A stretch of DNA of 64,000 bases, taken from Capitulum mitella. Taxonomy: Eukaryota; Arthropoda; Thecostraca; Pollicipedomorpha; Pollicipedidae. Below are positions 45,401-55,398 of the stretch, one piece after another. Each line of letters starts with the position of its first letter. The stretch's first letter is position 1. Position numbers and translations under genes: made by a program. The stretch spans positions 15,106,903 to 15,170,902 of the forward strand of contig CP099845.1 of the NCBI GenBank assembly GCA_030062745.1. The letters run 5' to 3'. The notes below the pieces were generated by a model. That model made no database searches. It was not told where the DNA came from and worked only from the letters and a program-made list of their open reading frames with translations.

Positions 45401-45857
45401 CGCCATCCTGCTGTCCGTGCTGCCGACCATGGCGCTGGCCGTGCCGGTGCTGGGTCGGCGGCGACGGCGGCGCAGCGCGCGGCTCGAGCTCGACAGCCTG
45501 CAGCTGCTGGCGCACGACGTGCAGGCCGAGCTGCGCGACCGACACCCAGGCCTGTTCGCGCAGTTCGAGAGCTTCGGACAGAAGCTGCGCGACGAGTTGG
45601 TCAAGGCCGACCCGCAGCGGCATCGGACCGAGACCGTGCAACAGGAGCCGCTTCGGTTCGAGCTCAGTGAAGACTGGAAGCCGGAGTACCAGGCCGGCAA
45701 AACGGTGGACTCTGCCGAGCACGCCGAGCGACTGGTCAGCTGGCTGCGGCGCGTGCTGGCCGTGCCGACCGACTACAACAACCGGCTGCGACAGGAGCTG
45801 CTGGGTGCCGGGCCGGTGGCTGAGCGCATCGAGAGACGACCGGCGCTCAGGAGGTGA
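39414..45857 (+). CDS. Giant mucin-like Pro/Ser/Thr-rich membrane protein, 2147 residues, single coding exon
   Basis: Not recognised as a known family. Residues 1-22 (basic MMSRWAW, then TLLLHLCAASLGACA) form a signal peptide. Residues 23-1990 are dominated by Pro, Ser, Thr, Ala and Gln with many N-x-S/T sites; the only ectodomain cysteines I see are Cys1073 and Cys1082. Landmarks are a 34-residue tandem duplication (359-426), an acidic Tyr cluster DDIYDYSDYYYEE (638-650), repeated SYxxY motifs (about 1300-1620), and two less repetitive segments near 1303-1373 (VVNVWKKVSGELKLVAQQ) and 1641-1745 (LNIVQEIQAQRP, then NGANIGVTKGSLGVHVNHL). Residues 1994-2014 form a membrane helix, followed by six arginines and a 127-residue helical, charged tail. 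This fits a type I cell-surface or cuticle-associated glycoprotein. It uses a GC-rich codon set unlike its surroundings. There are two adjacent start ATGs; the upstream one is used here. Existence is near certain from frame length, function unknown. Confidence 0.9.
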   Translation: MMSRWAWTLLLHLCAASLGACAVIRSTSRPQADDRGDTAPLTGSGPVQHRSSPAATAGGRRLPSAAARGSEDDAGSDLVRRKLLPPPGTDASRSRPVASVRLDSIGYVPYNSLTLLKQRGPLAADAHLQWPYFATRPADDDGEPGDRAPDGAGTPPASVATEPTAGADGQELVPTAQTRTPPVTAGQRDTAEQQTANAGDRRKAADYTRSTTDGPEHTTDDEKQATVGLLMTTVNRQPTADRQRTTVGHQATTNDQSQVTEAPSEDSMDTVTPGGEPEERTSKLVWTPTSGTMTSGTLDPVPTHSIPQDVSLVQVTAEQMNLTPEEGDADVPPNSHDSLTAVNVSDQAKVLPNSTDQRHSTTVADEDRRREELGPTSPMEVQKAASPAPHSSHSTLVADEDRKGEELGPTTPMVVQKGASPAAQSEDEHGPRMTESDETPKKTIMKTSVPEIVQNDTDTRHRQVPEQVRKPNPVSVYNLANTTATSLLSMHELEEEATFNRVTPTKLNKKVSEQASEANSARVESDTAKVPVTDPLKRTTYAKRNSNETLSSGQPGTVTRNHPPPAAAYTKRTSETLPATKLDLTTSQSLMSNESRHVHRQNLEITKELARFSSPTTQAPPGYKSHTQSPLQQIESLDDIYDYSDYYYEELRLGEDDEPHSEVLPQNPMLQSLKWPYTHYYGDAESHGASTIEAVQTHMALTTPQPQFQDQATSADSEPDKLKGNNDSLNEYLNYLADTKLGAQNDLKGLGFNFTMDENTNTKSNGDDNAVPGSPISPVTEPTEDGTITPAPLLYTYTEFIGYSGETTTPVLSPPQPAEPTTVPPEPYPATGIYSIKLPFPVRNVQSPDERGPAVTAPPQRASSEPRETTRSLSFSRRTEPARPSASLVSLLTRTTPVAPDSGTERSPPTLTVLPVATAIRPERYGGIIETDDTYDSDQRPFAYLVNNRFGDARPPRPAGDWNRPAERPPLPSDATSSPDGGPSSFYLQAVQKQGQTSYSEAVTARPGAATTPLAARPSPVRGSTTGPQRPATSNSAPARPTSPAPRPTQAFTLVSSAETAGSSPVTLRPLSCVTTGSQTVCAPRPGEAPRPGRPRPTIVARPELASQPDTFVLDGGQRPHLTLLDRPLLGGELELDPDETFELPRPQFGHRRPGLVTDGGGTVHFQTLPPAVDAGPTPSRPPSSSSPDVVAPFGGTSPWTSGAHSSQAPGHSVKVTSHGLTVHGASLSSFSRPPSSFRPQVTTPMVPQTSYPHLQHVLSGGGSGASEPVAIKPAYVHSQASDDTGGGDGGVDLHVHSHREPTEQTSYAVVNVWKKVSGELKLVAQQLVPIDQVLATKLGDGGLLGADQLPSQLVSQLAGALDLGALRDPALPTSSEPPPTVTTSSYENYEPAQPGQEGVPSAAQAGPAVEPTESSYVSYTSAVSQHHDASDKEERPGQEYGPPAPPTVSPHFFGVTSPPPSVATTPRASTSYYDSLLFKFTERPSLPPRLTTTAAPQATSPTPGAAIFHAQFPHLSPQNVLASLPVHQQQHLGAIPNAILAHSQLETVGEDTHGGKYDLLKPPLLEFANAELTPRPHHLPSSTTEHPVAAAAAPRPTQSSYASYNAPWVSSSERPSVERPAPARQPGPAVDFNNRVTRPLSPEILNIVQEIQAQRPVVGSSQEVIGTVTNASLSMLPAEVVQLLNQIKNTADSGNLTLLSLFGGQQEGNIQVNGANIGVTKGSLGVHVNHLNVSQNRNNNHYGTTPMYTSGRPTVHKPVEQGHAVSGVLDLLQPDRSTTHLYTTKSMFKDPDNDSSNYDDDNDAYASDQRVFGGVGNPSLDRVPDSSVQVSGSPVDQNTQALLLLETPQVKPGDTSAPHAAHSKPYFSLHPVGNSRPVDIESLFQSLPTQGPIAVHRPGNSKPHVGYAGGSASPSQSFHQGGAHDVHAGSYPVELSQAVLAQLLPTQRPKSHMESAAGAAPADAPAAAPVISGASQSALQTLGDRLGIDNPRLLAAILLSVLPTMALAVPVLGRRRRRRSARLELDSLQLLAHDVQAELRDRHPGLFAQFESFGQKLRDELVKADPQRHRTETVQQEPLRFELSEDWKPEYQAGKTVDSAEHAERLVSWLRRVLAVPTDYNNRLRQELLGAGPVAERIERRPALRR
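40488..40691 (+). repeat. 102-bp in-frame tandem duplication in the giant gene
   Basis: Copies 40488-40589 and 40590-40691 each encode 34 residues of the form HST-VADEDR-EELGPT-PM-VQK-ASPA. They differ at several amino-acid and silent positions, so the duplication is not recent. Confidence 0.9.
45393..45473 (+). other. Transmembrane helix plus hexa-arginine stop-transfer of the giant protein
   Basis: Residues 1994-2014 (LLAAILLSVLPTMALAVPVL and G) are uniformly hydrophobic, and residues 2015-2020 are all Arg. By the positive-inside rule the tail would be cytoplasmic. The RRRRRRSAR string would also suit a furin-type protease if this part were luminal. Confidence 0.7.
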
Positions 45858-48110
45858 CCGGCGGCCCGCACGCCGTCCACAGCATAGCCCACAGGGCTGC
45901 GGCGGCGTCGCGGAGACGGTGATGGCCGTGGCAGGACGGCGCACGACTCGCAGTAGACCAGCAATGCCAGCGTGAGCCTGCCGCGGGAGTGAGGGGGCGA
46001 GCGGCGCCGAACAGGCGGGAGGGATTCCGAGTACAGCGACTTCGACTTCATCGCCCGGCGGTATGAAGTGCTGAGTCTGTCGATGAAAGACCACATAGAA
46101 CAGTGGCGAGGGACGGAGAGTCCTCACAGCTGTAGGACGGAAAGTCCTCGCCACAGACTGTGACGGTGACAAACGCTGCCAAATGTGTGACGGCAGTGCT
46201 TGCATCAGAGGTATGCGACGCCACCGCGAGTTGCACGCTCGTGCCGGCGCAGTATGAACTGGGTGAAGTGACGATAAACCACCGGCGCTCCGGTGTCACC
46301 GTCCTCAGCAGGGCGTGACAATGAGCTCTCTCAGCAGAGTCGACACTCGTTCGGGGGCCGTGGTCGGACGAGGGAGCAGCGACGCGCAGACTCGACCTCG
46401 ACACTCTGGGTCCGCCCGGGCCCGTGGCCCGCACTGAGACTGCGGGGTTGACGTAGTCGCTTCAGCTGGGCCGCGTCTCTTGAGCACGGAGACACGGACA
46501 CGGAGACAGAGCGTCTAAGGTTTCTGAAGACCCTGCTTGCACGCATGCGTGGTACAACTTATTAATAGTGCGCACAAATCTTATCGGTGTTCTAAGGCAT
46601 TATTTCGCGTGCAGTATTGCTTTACTGGATAAACGTTGTTCACTGTGTGCGTCGATGTTTCGTACAAATCGCATGCTCGTCAAACGGTGCTGCGCTTAAC
46701 AGCGTTTAAGCAGTGTGACCTTAGGGACATGTATGCTCTGAACATGTATTACGTGTGTCTCGTTTCTTCCGCAGAATCTTTCGGTTTGACCCGGTGAAGC
46801 AGCTCTCGCAGGATTTCAATACCTCGACGTATCTGCTCTTAGCGGCCAGCTTCATTTATGATCAGAATGAAGCGTCTTAGTTGCAGACTTGTGCTCGACA
46901 TCTTTTGGGTGATCCGGATTAGGATCCGAATCACAGGGAGTTGATCCGGATAGGCATTTGAATCGCAGCTATTCTTTTAAATCTGATCCAGACCAAATGT
47001 GATTCACACAAGCTTTTCCAAAACGATCCGAATCAAATGTAATTCGCACCAGTTTTTGTAAAATTGGCTAGGATGAAATATTGATTGGCAAGTTCTTCGT
47101 TGATTCGGATGATCCACTGATTCGAAATATGAATTATATATCTCTATTTGCATTTGTTAAAAAGTTATATATATATATATATATGTATATATATCATGTG
47201 CCTTCATCATTTATTGCTATATGATATGGAATCTAAGCCTATAAAATGCTTGAAAATGATAAAATTGGTGTTAGACTGTGTATGCATATGGAAGATGTCT
47301 ACATACATATGATATACATGTAAATAAATGTACGGCATGGAACATTGCACGCAATTACGTAGGCTCTACTTACTAGGTAGTTCACTGAAATAACAAGCAG
47401 GAATGCAGCACAGTATTAGTATGTACCAAAAATGAGAGCATTACCACGGCAGTCATAGTTTCGGGTGTCCGTACACCGCAGTTTTTGCTACTGGCTTCTA
47501 CATCTTAATGCTGATTGCCTTTTGATATTTATTCACCACTGTTTTCCCATTTACGACGCGCTAATGGTAATAACTGCCTATGCTTTGAGCTAGACACAGA
47601 GGTCGATATGGACAGTCGCCCAGGGGCTGTTTGGCCAAAAATAGATGGAACCAGGTGATATCATGGCTATTGAATATCACAAACTAAGCCAGGATATGAT
47701 TTAACGAATCGCGCAGGTATCCCGAGGGTAGCTGTCTATCGACTTACTCAGACATGGATACTTACTGGTCACCAACTACCTACCAAGACAGTACATGGTC
47801 GCGGGCGTTTGACTTGGAAGTACCAAGAGGATTTAATTGTTTGTTTTAAGAAAAAAGGCCACATTCTGCATGAAGACCTTCAATCTTACCTTTCCTTAGT
47901 GGCGTATGCTTGGTGCTACGTTGTTTCTGACAGTTGGGCTGTGGAAGTTTGAATTTCGTGGTGTTGTGAGAGGGAGTAGGTTACTTGGCTCAGTTGGTAT
48001 CATCTCTAATGAAATTTGGTTTGGTGTATTACTGCCCGGAGGAATTCCTCATAAATGTATTGTCATGCTATTTTACCACCCCGCTTCATGTACATAATTT
48101 CATCACACTG
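45858..48110 (+). other. 3' flank of the giant gene
   Basis: GC-rich to about 46550, then AT-rich. A (TA)n microsatellite lies at 47165-47194. The only canonical AATAAA I picked out is at 47323-47328, 1.47 kb past the stop, so the 3' untranslated region would be long if that site is used. 46890-47130 carries GATCCGGAT/GTGATTC words. No other gene is seen. Confidence 0.4.
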
Positions 48111-48330
48111 AATCACCTTGACGATACAGTTCATCCGGATCAAAATCAGGGTCACAATGTTTGGATCCGGATCAGCATTTGGATTACGGAGTTTTTTCAA
48201 TCTTTTGCCCGAACCAAATGTGATTTATGTCTGCATTTTCAAAAGTTATCCGCACCAAATGCGATTCACCCAGAAAGCATGTGATTCTTGATTCGGATCA
48301 GACCCGGATAAGAATCAAGCACAAGTCTGC
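48111..48330. repeat. GATCCGGATCA / AAATGTGATTC interspersed repeat, second copy
   Basis: The words ATCCGGATCA, CCAAATGTGATT and GATTCGGATCAGACCCGGAT recur as in 46890-47130. The two stretches look like diverged copies of one short interspersed repeat about 1.2 kb apart. Confidence 0.5.
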
Positions 48331-48935
48331 TTAGTAATCAGCCGATTGGCTAGGATCCTCCAAAACTTTGCGCATCATTTTTTCTGAGCATGTAGTTGCC
48401 ATATTCCTTGCGTTTAAGAAAAGCTCAGCGTTGTGGTCAGTGATGTCATGTGGTGCCCACAGTGGAAGCACACGAACAAAATATATCGATGACCCTGTCT
48501 CGACGACTATTCGAAAACAGTCGGGTTGATATAGTCTCTACGGAACAGCGGGCTGGAGATGCACCTTGACACGACCGAGAATGGCCGGAACGGCAGAAAC
48601 AACACCAGAAGGCTGAGCACGACACTTGAACGCCGTAAGCCGGAGGAGTCTGACAGGCTGCAGCAGAACGGTATGTCTCGACCTGTCTGTCCCGTCCGCC
48701 GTCGGGGCTGCGGTCGAAAGCAACGTTCAGCTTCATAACGTTGCTGCTCAATACGCATTTAGCACGCCAAGCTCACTAGGTAAAGGGAACAAGTCTGCAC
48801 TTGCAGGCAGACACAGCGTACATTCTCGGTCATTTGCAGTACCGCCGTGCCGGCGGTAAATCATTAATTGGGTAGTGACAGGCGGATGAGTAGGAGACTT
48901 GTCTTTATGCCGCACCTTTATGACTTAATCCGTCA
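48331..48935. other. Unassigned sequence
   Basis: Overlapping frames on both strands at 48446-48859, none with recognisable features. It has moderate GC content. Confidence 0.3.
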
Positions 48936-49436
48936 TTGAGTGTAAGGCAAATGCTCTCTCTTGGCGATCGAACGCATGTTCTCTTACTTCATTCCAAACA
49001 AAATGATATAAAAAATTTTGCAAGTTCGTTCAAGACCATGTCAGAAGGGCGTCCCAAAGTGATCATACCTTCTGTTCTCTCATCCCACTTGGTCCCCTTG
49101 TCCTCTGCTTATACGCATGAGCTACAAGATAATAGTATCGTGCTATTCGAACCTTTCATGTCATACGAGGTCATTCATAACATTCTTGACCTCATGCTAG
49201 GCCAACCCATTCCTGCTTTTTTCACTTTTGAAATTTTGGGTCGATTTATGTCGGAAGACAAAACATAACAGTCATTTGAAGATCTCGTGGTAAGTTTCTG
49301 TAGCCTGCATCACGCAGGGTCATCGATTACCGTGTCTGATAGGATCAAATCAGCCAAACAGTTCCTGAGACAATACGTGCAGGATGTTGACCTTGTTTTA
49401 CTTGACCTTATCCTGGAACTAAGAGGAAAATTATAA
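48936..49436 (+). pseudogene. Protein-like frame of about 165 codons with one in-frame TAA
   Basis: Not recognised. The first 110 codons end at a TAA at 49266-49268. The same frame then continues for 55 codons with equally protein-like content (QSFEDLVVSFCSLHHAG, then SDRIKSAKQFLRQYVQDVDL) to a second TAA at 49434-49436. Both parts are helical, with hydrophobic residues spaced as in a folded domain, for example YEVIHNILDLML and LVLLDLILELRGKL. A GTAAGT donor-like site occurs at 49290. It may be a pseudogene, an exon pair or a decayed transposon protein. The ATG at 48936 is the first in frame, but the convincing part starts near codon 35. Confidence 0.35.
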
Positions 49437-49786
49437 CGTTAGCTGGCAACTATTTTTGGTGGGTTGTGAATCGCTTGTGATGGCATCTGACCCTGCCCGC
49501 CTATCAATAAAACAAATATATTCAGACTAGACTTTGACCTGCGATTTGACTGGTTCACCAACCTTCATTTCTTTTATCTCCTGAGGTCGCACAACTTTAA
49601 ACTGAATGAAGGGACTATGACATATAAGGATATCGATTAGCATTGGAATCTTGCAAATCTGTCCAATAGTTCGATGGATACCTTAGGGAATGGGCGGGGA
49701 GGGGCAGTTCTTGTCCTCCAGTCAATGGCATAACGCGCAGGGGTATTAATATGTATTCTTTCGAAGGGGCCCGGCCCACCCAATGC
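49437..49786. other. Unassigned spacer
   Basis: No gene or repeat recognised. 49690-49785 has GGGCCCGGCCCACCCAATGC, similar to words at 52010-52030, so it may be a transposon edge. Confidence 0.35.
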
Positions 49787-50953
49787 CTCGGTTTTTTTGC
49801 TTGCCAATTCCAGGCTTTTTAACGCAGCTTCACGAAACTTGGTCACTTTCCCTAGCTATTTTTTCTACGTGCTGTGACAAAATTTCAAAATTCTATTTTG
49901 CTCAGGGGCGGAGCCAGGCAACGTTTTTGAGAGGCACCTCATGCCATTTTTGGCCATGTTGAGGATACAAGGAAAATGTCTGCCAAAAACAGAGTTTTAA
50001 AGCTAGAACTTAAAACTTTACATGGATATATAGCTAAATAGTTGGGCAATGTGCACACAAAGTTTTGTTTGTCTGAGGTCATTTTACAAGGTTAGGTCAA
50101 GGTCAAAAGTTAAAATTTGTTTTTTCGCTATAATTTCGGCGCCATTTTTTTTAAATTCCAAACCCCGAATAAATATGACGTAGAAGGCTGCTCTCTACTT
50201 GTGTACGAAGTTTCAGCTTGATATCAGGTCGGGTCACGGAGATATGACCTAAAATGTCAGTGCGCATACCCTATATCGCAATAGCCATGAAATGAAATTT
50301 TTGAAATAGAGTGAATTCAAATGGTTGAAAACGTTTACAGATCATATTAAATGCACACGAGATCATTCCAAGTGACCCCAAGGTCACTGGAGGTCATTTA
50401 AGGTCAAAGGTCACAAGTTGATCTGAGAAACGTGTGACCGTGACAGTTCTCCCTTTTTCATGTCCCTGGCACCGCCTATGCTAACATTATACAAACATTG
50501 TAATGCGATTTCTACTTCTTTAGTATAACATGACTAGCAGAAGCCAAAAAAGGGTGTTTGCCTCTTTTGTTCATTCAGTTGTTAGAAAACTAATCCTCCT
50601 ATTTTTGAAACCCTGTGAACGCCCATGAATTTTCTTAAAATTTCATATTTGTGTACTTATGGTAAAAGCCCTATCCATAATCTCTCGACTGATGCCAGTT
50701 TCATCGAAATCGGTCCATAAACAACGGAGTTATAAGAAGTCCAAAAGTACCCCCTATTTTGACCTTTTTGCCCCCCTGTATCCACAAATTTCGAAATTTT
50801 GAATTTTTTTATAAAAATGTGGTTGACGTCAGGGCAAATCGATTGCCGTTTGTTGCGATGAAATCGGATGTGTAGTTCTTGAGATCTCAGGGGGGGACCG
50901 AATCCGCCCCCTGCCGGGAATCGACCATACCGTCTAGCCCTCCGGGAATAGGG
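49787..50953 (+). mobile_element. Family A piggyBac-like element, left end truncated
   Basis: It begins inside the family at GGTTTTTTTGCTTGCCAATT, without the CCCTATTCCC terminus, and ends with an intact CCCTCCGGGAATAGGG and TTAA (50954-50957). The interior is the best preserved of all copies next to 20141. No transposase frame. Confidence 0.85.
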
Positions 50954-50957
50954 TTAA

Positions 50958-52082
50958 GGGAAAATGACTGCGGGGCAATGCTGCAAACTAGGGGCACTCC
51001 ACGAGACCAACCCCTCCCCCGGCATTTGTTTTCTCCTTGTTGAATTTTATCCGCTTCATGTACGTATCAGGGCGATTTACGATGAGGACTTTTTCGGAAT
51101 CCTCTCATTAATTGTTGCGTCTTTGGGAGGAAATCATGCGTGCAAAATATAGCCTTAGTGCAACACTTTTAGCCACTTTCGCAAGAAGATTGTGTGTCGC
51201 TTTTGCTAGACTTTGTTTTTATTTGTATTTTCACTCGTCAGTTTTCTTGCGTTTCAACATGTCAAACATGGTCGCCTGCCTCGTCATCTTTAACGTGCTT
51301 ATAATGCAATGAAACGTCTTGGCCGCCCACGAGACGAGACAATCGCGGCATCGGTGCTGGCGCACCAAGTACCAAACAAGCCCGCCAATGGTCACGAGGT
51401 ATGCCTGCAATACGTATCATAAAGTGATGCTTCCAAGTGTGCTCCCACATAACTAAGTGATTCAAAATATCCTTCGTTGATAAGATGCTGTTTCGCGATT
51501 CTCGAGACTCTCGAGCGCAGCACTTTATGAAATGCTCTCCTGGTTACGCTACGCAGCGACGACCGCAGAAGTTGCTCTACCTCTGGCTGTTTTTTTTCTT
51601 TGCATGGGCAAAGGCTCTTGACTGGGGGGGGGGCAAAGTGTAGGACTGGGAAGCATTTGCCCCCCCCAGCTAACATGTTAAAATAGGCCCTGTTTGGGCC
51701 CCTCCAATGTTGGCTTGGGCCCCTCCAATATTTTTTGCCAGTTTTAAAGGGAACTGGGCAAAAATGACGAAAGAAAAGGCTGCAATAGATGAAAGATAGT
51801 CAGAAGGTGTACAATAAGGCAGAAAGTGATGTATCTAGCTCTCTTTCTATCTTTCATATAAATATACATTTCCACCTGTTTACGTGAGATATACGCAATT
51901 TTTTATTTGAAAAATAATAAAAAAAATCAAAAATTTCCATTCATCACAATAAAGTGGGCCAAATCCAATCAGAAACCCCCATTTCGGGGCAAGCTAGGTT
52001 GTCCGGCCCATGTCTCGGCCCACCCAATCATTTACAGAAATTGACGCCCCTGATGACGTCATGTACTCCAGTCAACGAGGGG
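50958..52082. other. Unassigned sequence with a GGGCCCCTCCAAT-rich patch
   Basis: 51690-51740 repeats TTGGGCCCCTCCAAT twice. 52010-52050 reads CGGCCCACCCAATC and TTGACGCCCCTG, which looks like the edge of another DNA transposon. Frames at 50964-51465 are short and unrecognised. Confidence 0.35.
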
Positions 52083-52086
52083 TTAA

Positions 52087-53301
52087 CCCTATTCCCGGCA
52101 GGGGCTGAATCCGGCTTCTTCGGGTTTTTTGCTTGCCAATTCCAGGGTTTTGGACGCAGCTTCACAAGACTTGGTGACTTTTCCTAGCTGTTCTTTTTAC
52201 ATACTTTGACGACATTTCAACGTTCTATTTTGCTCTGGGGCGGAGCCAGGCAACATTTGTACAGGTACCTCAGGCCATCTTTGACCCTGTTGAGGGTAAA
52301 AGGAAAATGACTGTCATAAATAGCGTTTTTAAGATAGAACTTAAACCTTTAGATGGATGTATAGCTGGATGGTTGGGCAACACCCAAATACAATTTTGTT
52401 TATCTGGGATCACCTTACAATGTTAGGTCGATGTCAAAATTCAAAATTTGGTTTTATGGTGATTATTTCGGGGTTATTTTCTCAAATGCCAAACCCGGAA
52501 AATACAATAATTAGAACGGTGCCTTCTACTTGTGTACCACGTATCAGGTTGTTATCAGGTCGGGTCACGGAGCTATTACCTAAAATATCAGTAAGCGTAC
52601 CCTATACCACAATAGTCGTAAAATGGAGTTTTTGAAACAGAATAAACTCAAATAATAGTTTTCAGATAATATTAAATGCACACGAGATCATTCCAAGTGG
52701 CTCCAAGGTCACTGGAAGCCATTTAAGGTCAGAGGTCATAAGTTGATCCGAAGAACACGTGATCATGACAGTTCTCCTTCTTCATGTCCCTGGCACCGCC
52801 TATGCTAACATTTTACAAACATTGTAATACGATTTGTACTTCTTCAGCATAGCATGAGTAGCAGAAGCCAAAAAAGTGCTTTTGTCTTTTTTGTTCATTT
52901 AGTTGTTGAAAAACTAACCTTCCTATCTTTGAAACTCTGTGAACGCCAATGAATTTTTTCAAAAATTCAAATGTAAAAATCCCAATGGTAAAAACCCTAA
53001 TGGTAAAAATGGTAAAAATCCCATCCATAGTTTCTCGATTCATGCCGATTTCATCGAAATCGGTCCTTAAGCAACGGAGTTATAAGGAGACCAAAAACAC
53101 CCCCTATTTTTGCATTTTACCCATCACCTGGTATTCAACCTTTTCAAAATTTTGAAAACCTCTTTTTTAAGTGTAGTTTATGTCATGGCGAATCGACTGC
53201 CGTTTGTTGCGATGAAATCGGATGTGTAGTTCTCGAGATCTCAGGGGGCCGAGTCCGTTTGTCGAGAATGGGCCATACCGTTTAGCCTTCTGGGAATAGG
53301 G
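52087..53301 (+). mobile_element. Family A piggyBac-like non-autonomous element
   Basis: 1215 bases. TTAA at 52083-52086, then CCCTATTCCCGGCAGGGG. The right end is CTGGGAATAGGG followed by TTCA (53302-53305), a one-base change from TTAA. It contains a local triplication of AATGGTAAAAA words near 52985-53020. No transposase frame. Confidence 0.88.
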
Positions 53302-53317
53302 TTCAGGTAAGTCACAA

Positions 53318-53569
53318 GTCAGGCAACGATGTAAGACCAGCGGGAAGTGTGACCAACTGTCGGAGGCTTTTGCCTGCTCATTACGACCGGTTCCCAGTTT
53401 TCAGCACCAGAATAAGCACCGTTCGAAGATTATGTTATCGCACGTCAGGCGGCCATGTAAAGCCAGCGGGAAGTGTGAGCCCTTCCAGAGGACTTTTGCC
53501 TGCTCATTACGACCGATTCCCAACTTTCAGCACCAAAACAAGCACTGTAGGAAGATTCTGCTACCGAGA
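53318..53569 (+). repeat. Direct repeat, about 126-bp unit x2
   Basis: GTCAGGCAACGATGTAA at 53318 and GTCAGGCGGCCATGTAA at 53444 begin two diverged copies. Both contain CAGCGGGAAGTGTGA, TTTTGCCTGCTCATTACGAC and CAGCACCA. Since 126 is a multiple of three, a frame crosses both, but it has no other gene character. Confidence 0.8.
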
Positions 53570-55398
53570 AAATGCAATTGGTATCATCCAAATGACCATA
53601 ACAGTTAAATGATCAGTCGGTTCACGTGGCTGATTTTCGACTGCGCTGAGACGAATGAGCGATATTTTGTGACCTGGGCATTGTCAGCCTGGTACAGTCC
53701 TCTCTGGCTTCATTCAGTGCGTCGTTTCCTGGGACTGGAGTTCGTGAGAAAATGCCACAGTGATCCGTCTGCCCAACGGGGATCGGTCTCATTGCCTCCT
53801 GCTGTACCAGATTCACTGATCCCGCTGAACCTATCAGCCGGAAATGAAACTACCTGCTTTTATTTCTCCGAAGTATACACATTGTAACGATGACTGGATT
53901 GAAAGGCCTTGTACCTTGATACATTTCGCGTTCTTTGTGACTCATGCTTGGTTATTCAGACGTTAATGGCTTGGCACTGTTCGATCTTCTTTTGCTCAGT
54001 ACGTACTGGAGACATGGTTATCATCGTTTTATAGTCGGTTTTTGTTGAGCATTATTCTAGGAACATGGCTTGATTTGTCTGGTAAGTCTTCCCCTGTACC
54101 TGTCAGTAATCATGTCAGTACGTAACCTCAGCTGAACTTGAATGACTTGAACTAGGCCCGTTTTGCTTCACGGTAAGTGCATTCATCTCGTAGACCAACT
54201 CTCCACAAAGGTTCGTAGAGATATTCACGGTAAGTACATTCATCCAGTAGACCAACTCTCCACAAAGGTTCGCTGAGATCGGATAAATAGGACTGCAGGG
54301 AAAAGAAAGAATGTTGTGTGTCCATCCTTTGATTTTGTTCGACATCGATTGACCTAACCCAGGCTACCTGCGTATTTGTAATTATAAATTTAACATATAG
54401 GTTAACTCGCCACAACGACTCGCACTATGACGCCCACTCCGTAGGCAACATAGTGGCCGCACTACGGCCCGACACGCACTACGGCCCGACACGCCGCACT
54501 ACGTCCCTCTACGGAAGATCGACCGCGCGACCGGCCTCCCGACGTCGTTGGGCTGAACAGAAGTCACAAAACGACTTTAAAATTTAAAGCAGAAAACGAG
54601 ACGTTTAGAATTCAGCCAAAGACGTACAAAACATCAACCTTCTAGAGGTGTTGCCGCGAACATCATGAGCGAAAACAAACATGAACGGTGAGCAACTTTT
54701 CTCCCAGCAATGCTCGTGTTAAGTAACTGGACAAATGGTTCCAAGTCCGAGATAAGTTTTCGTCTGAAAATGTGCTAACAACGAACTCAGTGCGTTATCC
54801 AGTCACGCCGTGGAATTAGCCACTTGTTTCACTCGGATTCTCCTGAATCGGTGTCTGATGTGAGCTAGACTTTTTAGCAATCACACGGCATCGCTCTAAG
54901 CCACCGTAAGCGCACTTTGGAGTCTCAGAATAGCTCAGAGACCTTATCACGGCCTCGCCTTGTGCGCTGACGATTACGTTACTCTCTGGACCTTCTCCAG
55001 CCTCATGAGCCTGTAGACGCAGCTTTTCTTTCCTTTCTCTCAGAATAGCTGTTACCCTAAAGTCCACCTTTGTTTCCGGTGGAGCTACAGACTTCAGAAG
55101 CGTATGCGTCCGTCCTTCTGGTTAACTGATATCCAGCGAATCTGCCGTCCTTTCCGGTGGAGTTACGGAACTCAGGAGCGTCCGTCCCCGTTTGTCTGTC
55201 GGAGGCGGTGTTTATCTGCCGCTTCCGCCGGCGGGCGTCAGACGGAGAGGTCTCTGGTGGGCACGACACGAGCCAGATGGGGCCGGCAGGCCGGCCGGCA
55301 GCCGTCAGCCGGACCGCTCGGGCTAGCCAGGACTGGGTCAGTAGGCGCTGACCTCGGCCGGACCTGCCAACTGGCAGAAACTTCGGACCGCCATCACC
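53570..55398. other. Intergenic DNA with two small duplications
   Basis: A 57-base unit at 54169 and 54226 (CACGGTAAGT, then AGACCAACTCTCCACAAAGG) is duplicated in tandem. At 55073 and 55153 TTCCGGTGGAG begins two diverged copies of a short block. A minus-strand frame at 54816-55067 (83 residues, RERKEKLRLQAHEAGEG) is plausible but unsupported. 54420-54540 and 55180-55398 are GC-rich. Confidence 0.4.

Noticed and set aside
44641..45975. 444-codon plus-strand frame
   Set aside because: An out-of-frame shadow of the giant gene, Arg/Ser/Pro-rich, starting and ending without support.
45345..46205. 286-codon minus-strand frame
   Set aside because: Antisense shadow of the end of the giant gene continuing into GC-rich 3' flank.
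54816..55067. 83-codon minus-strand frame
   Set aside because: Composition is plausible but it has no flanking exon signals or known motif; kept only as a note in the intergenic entry.
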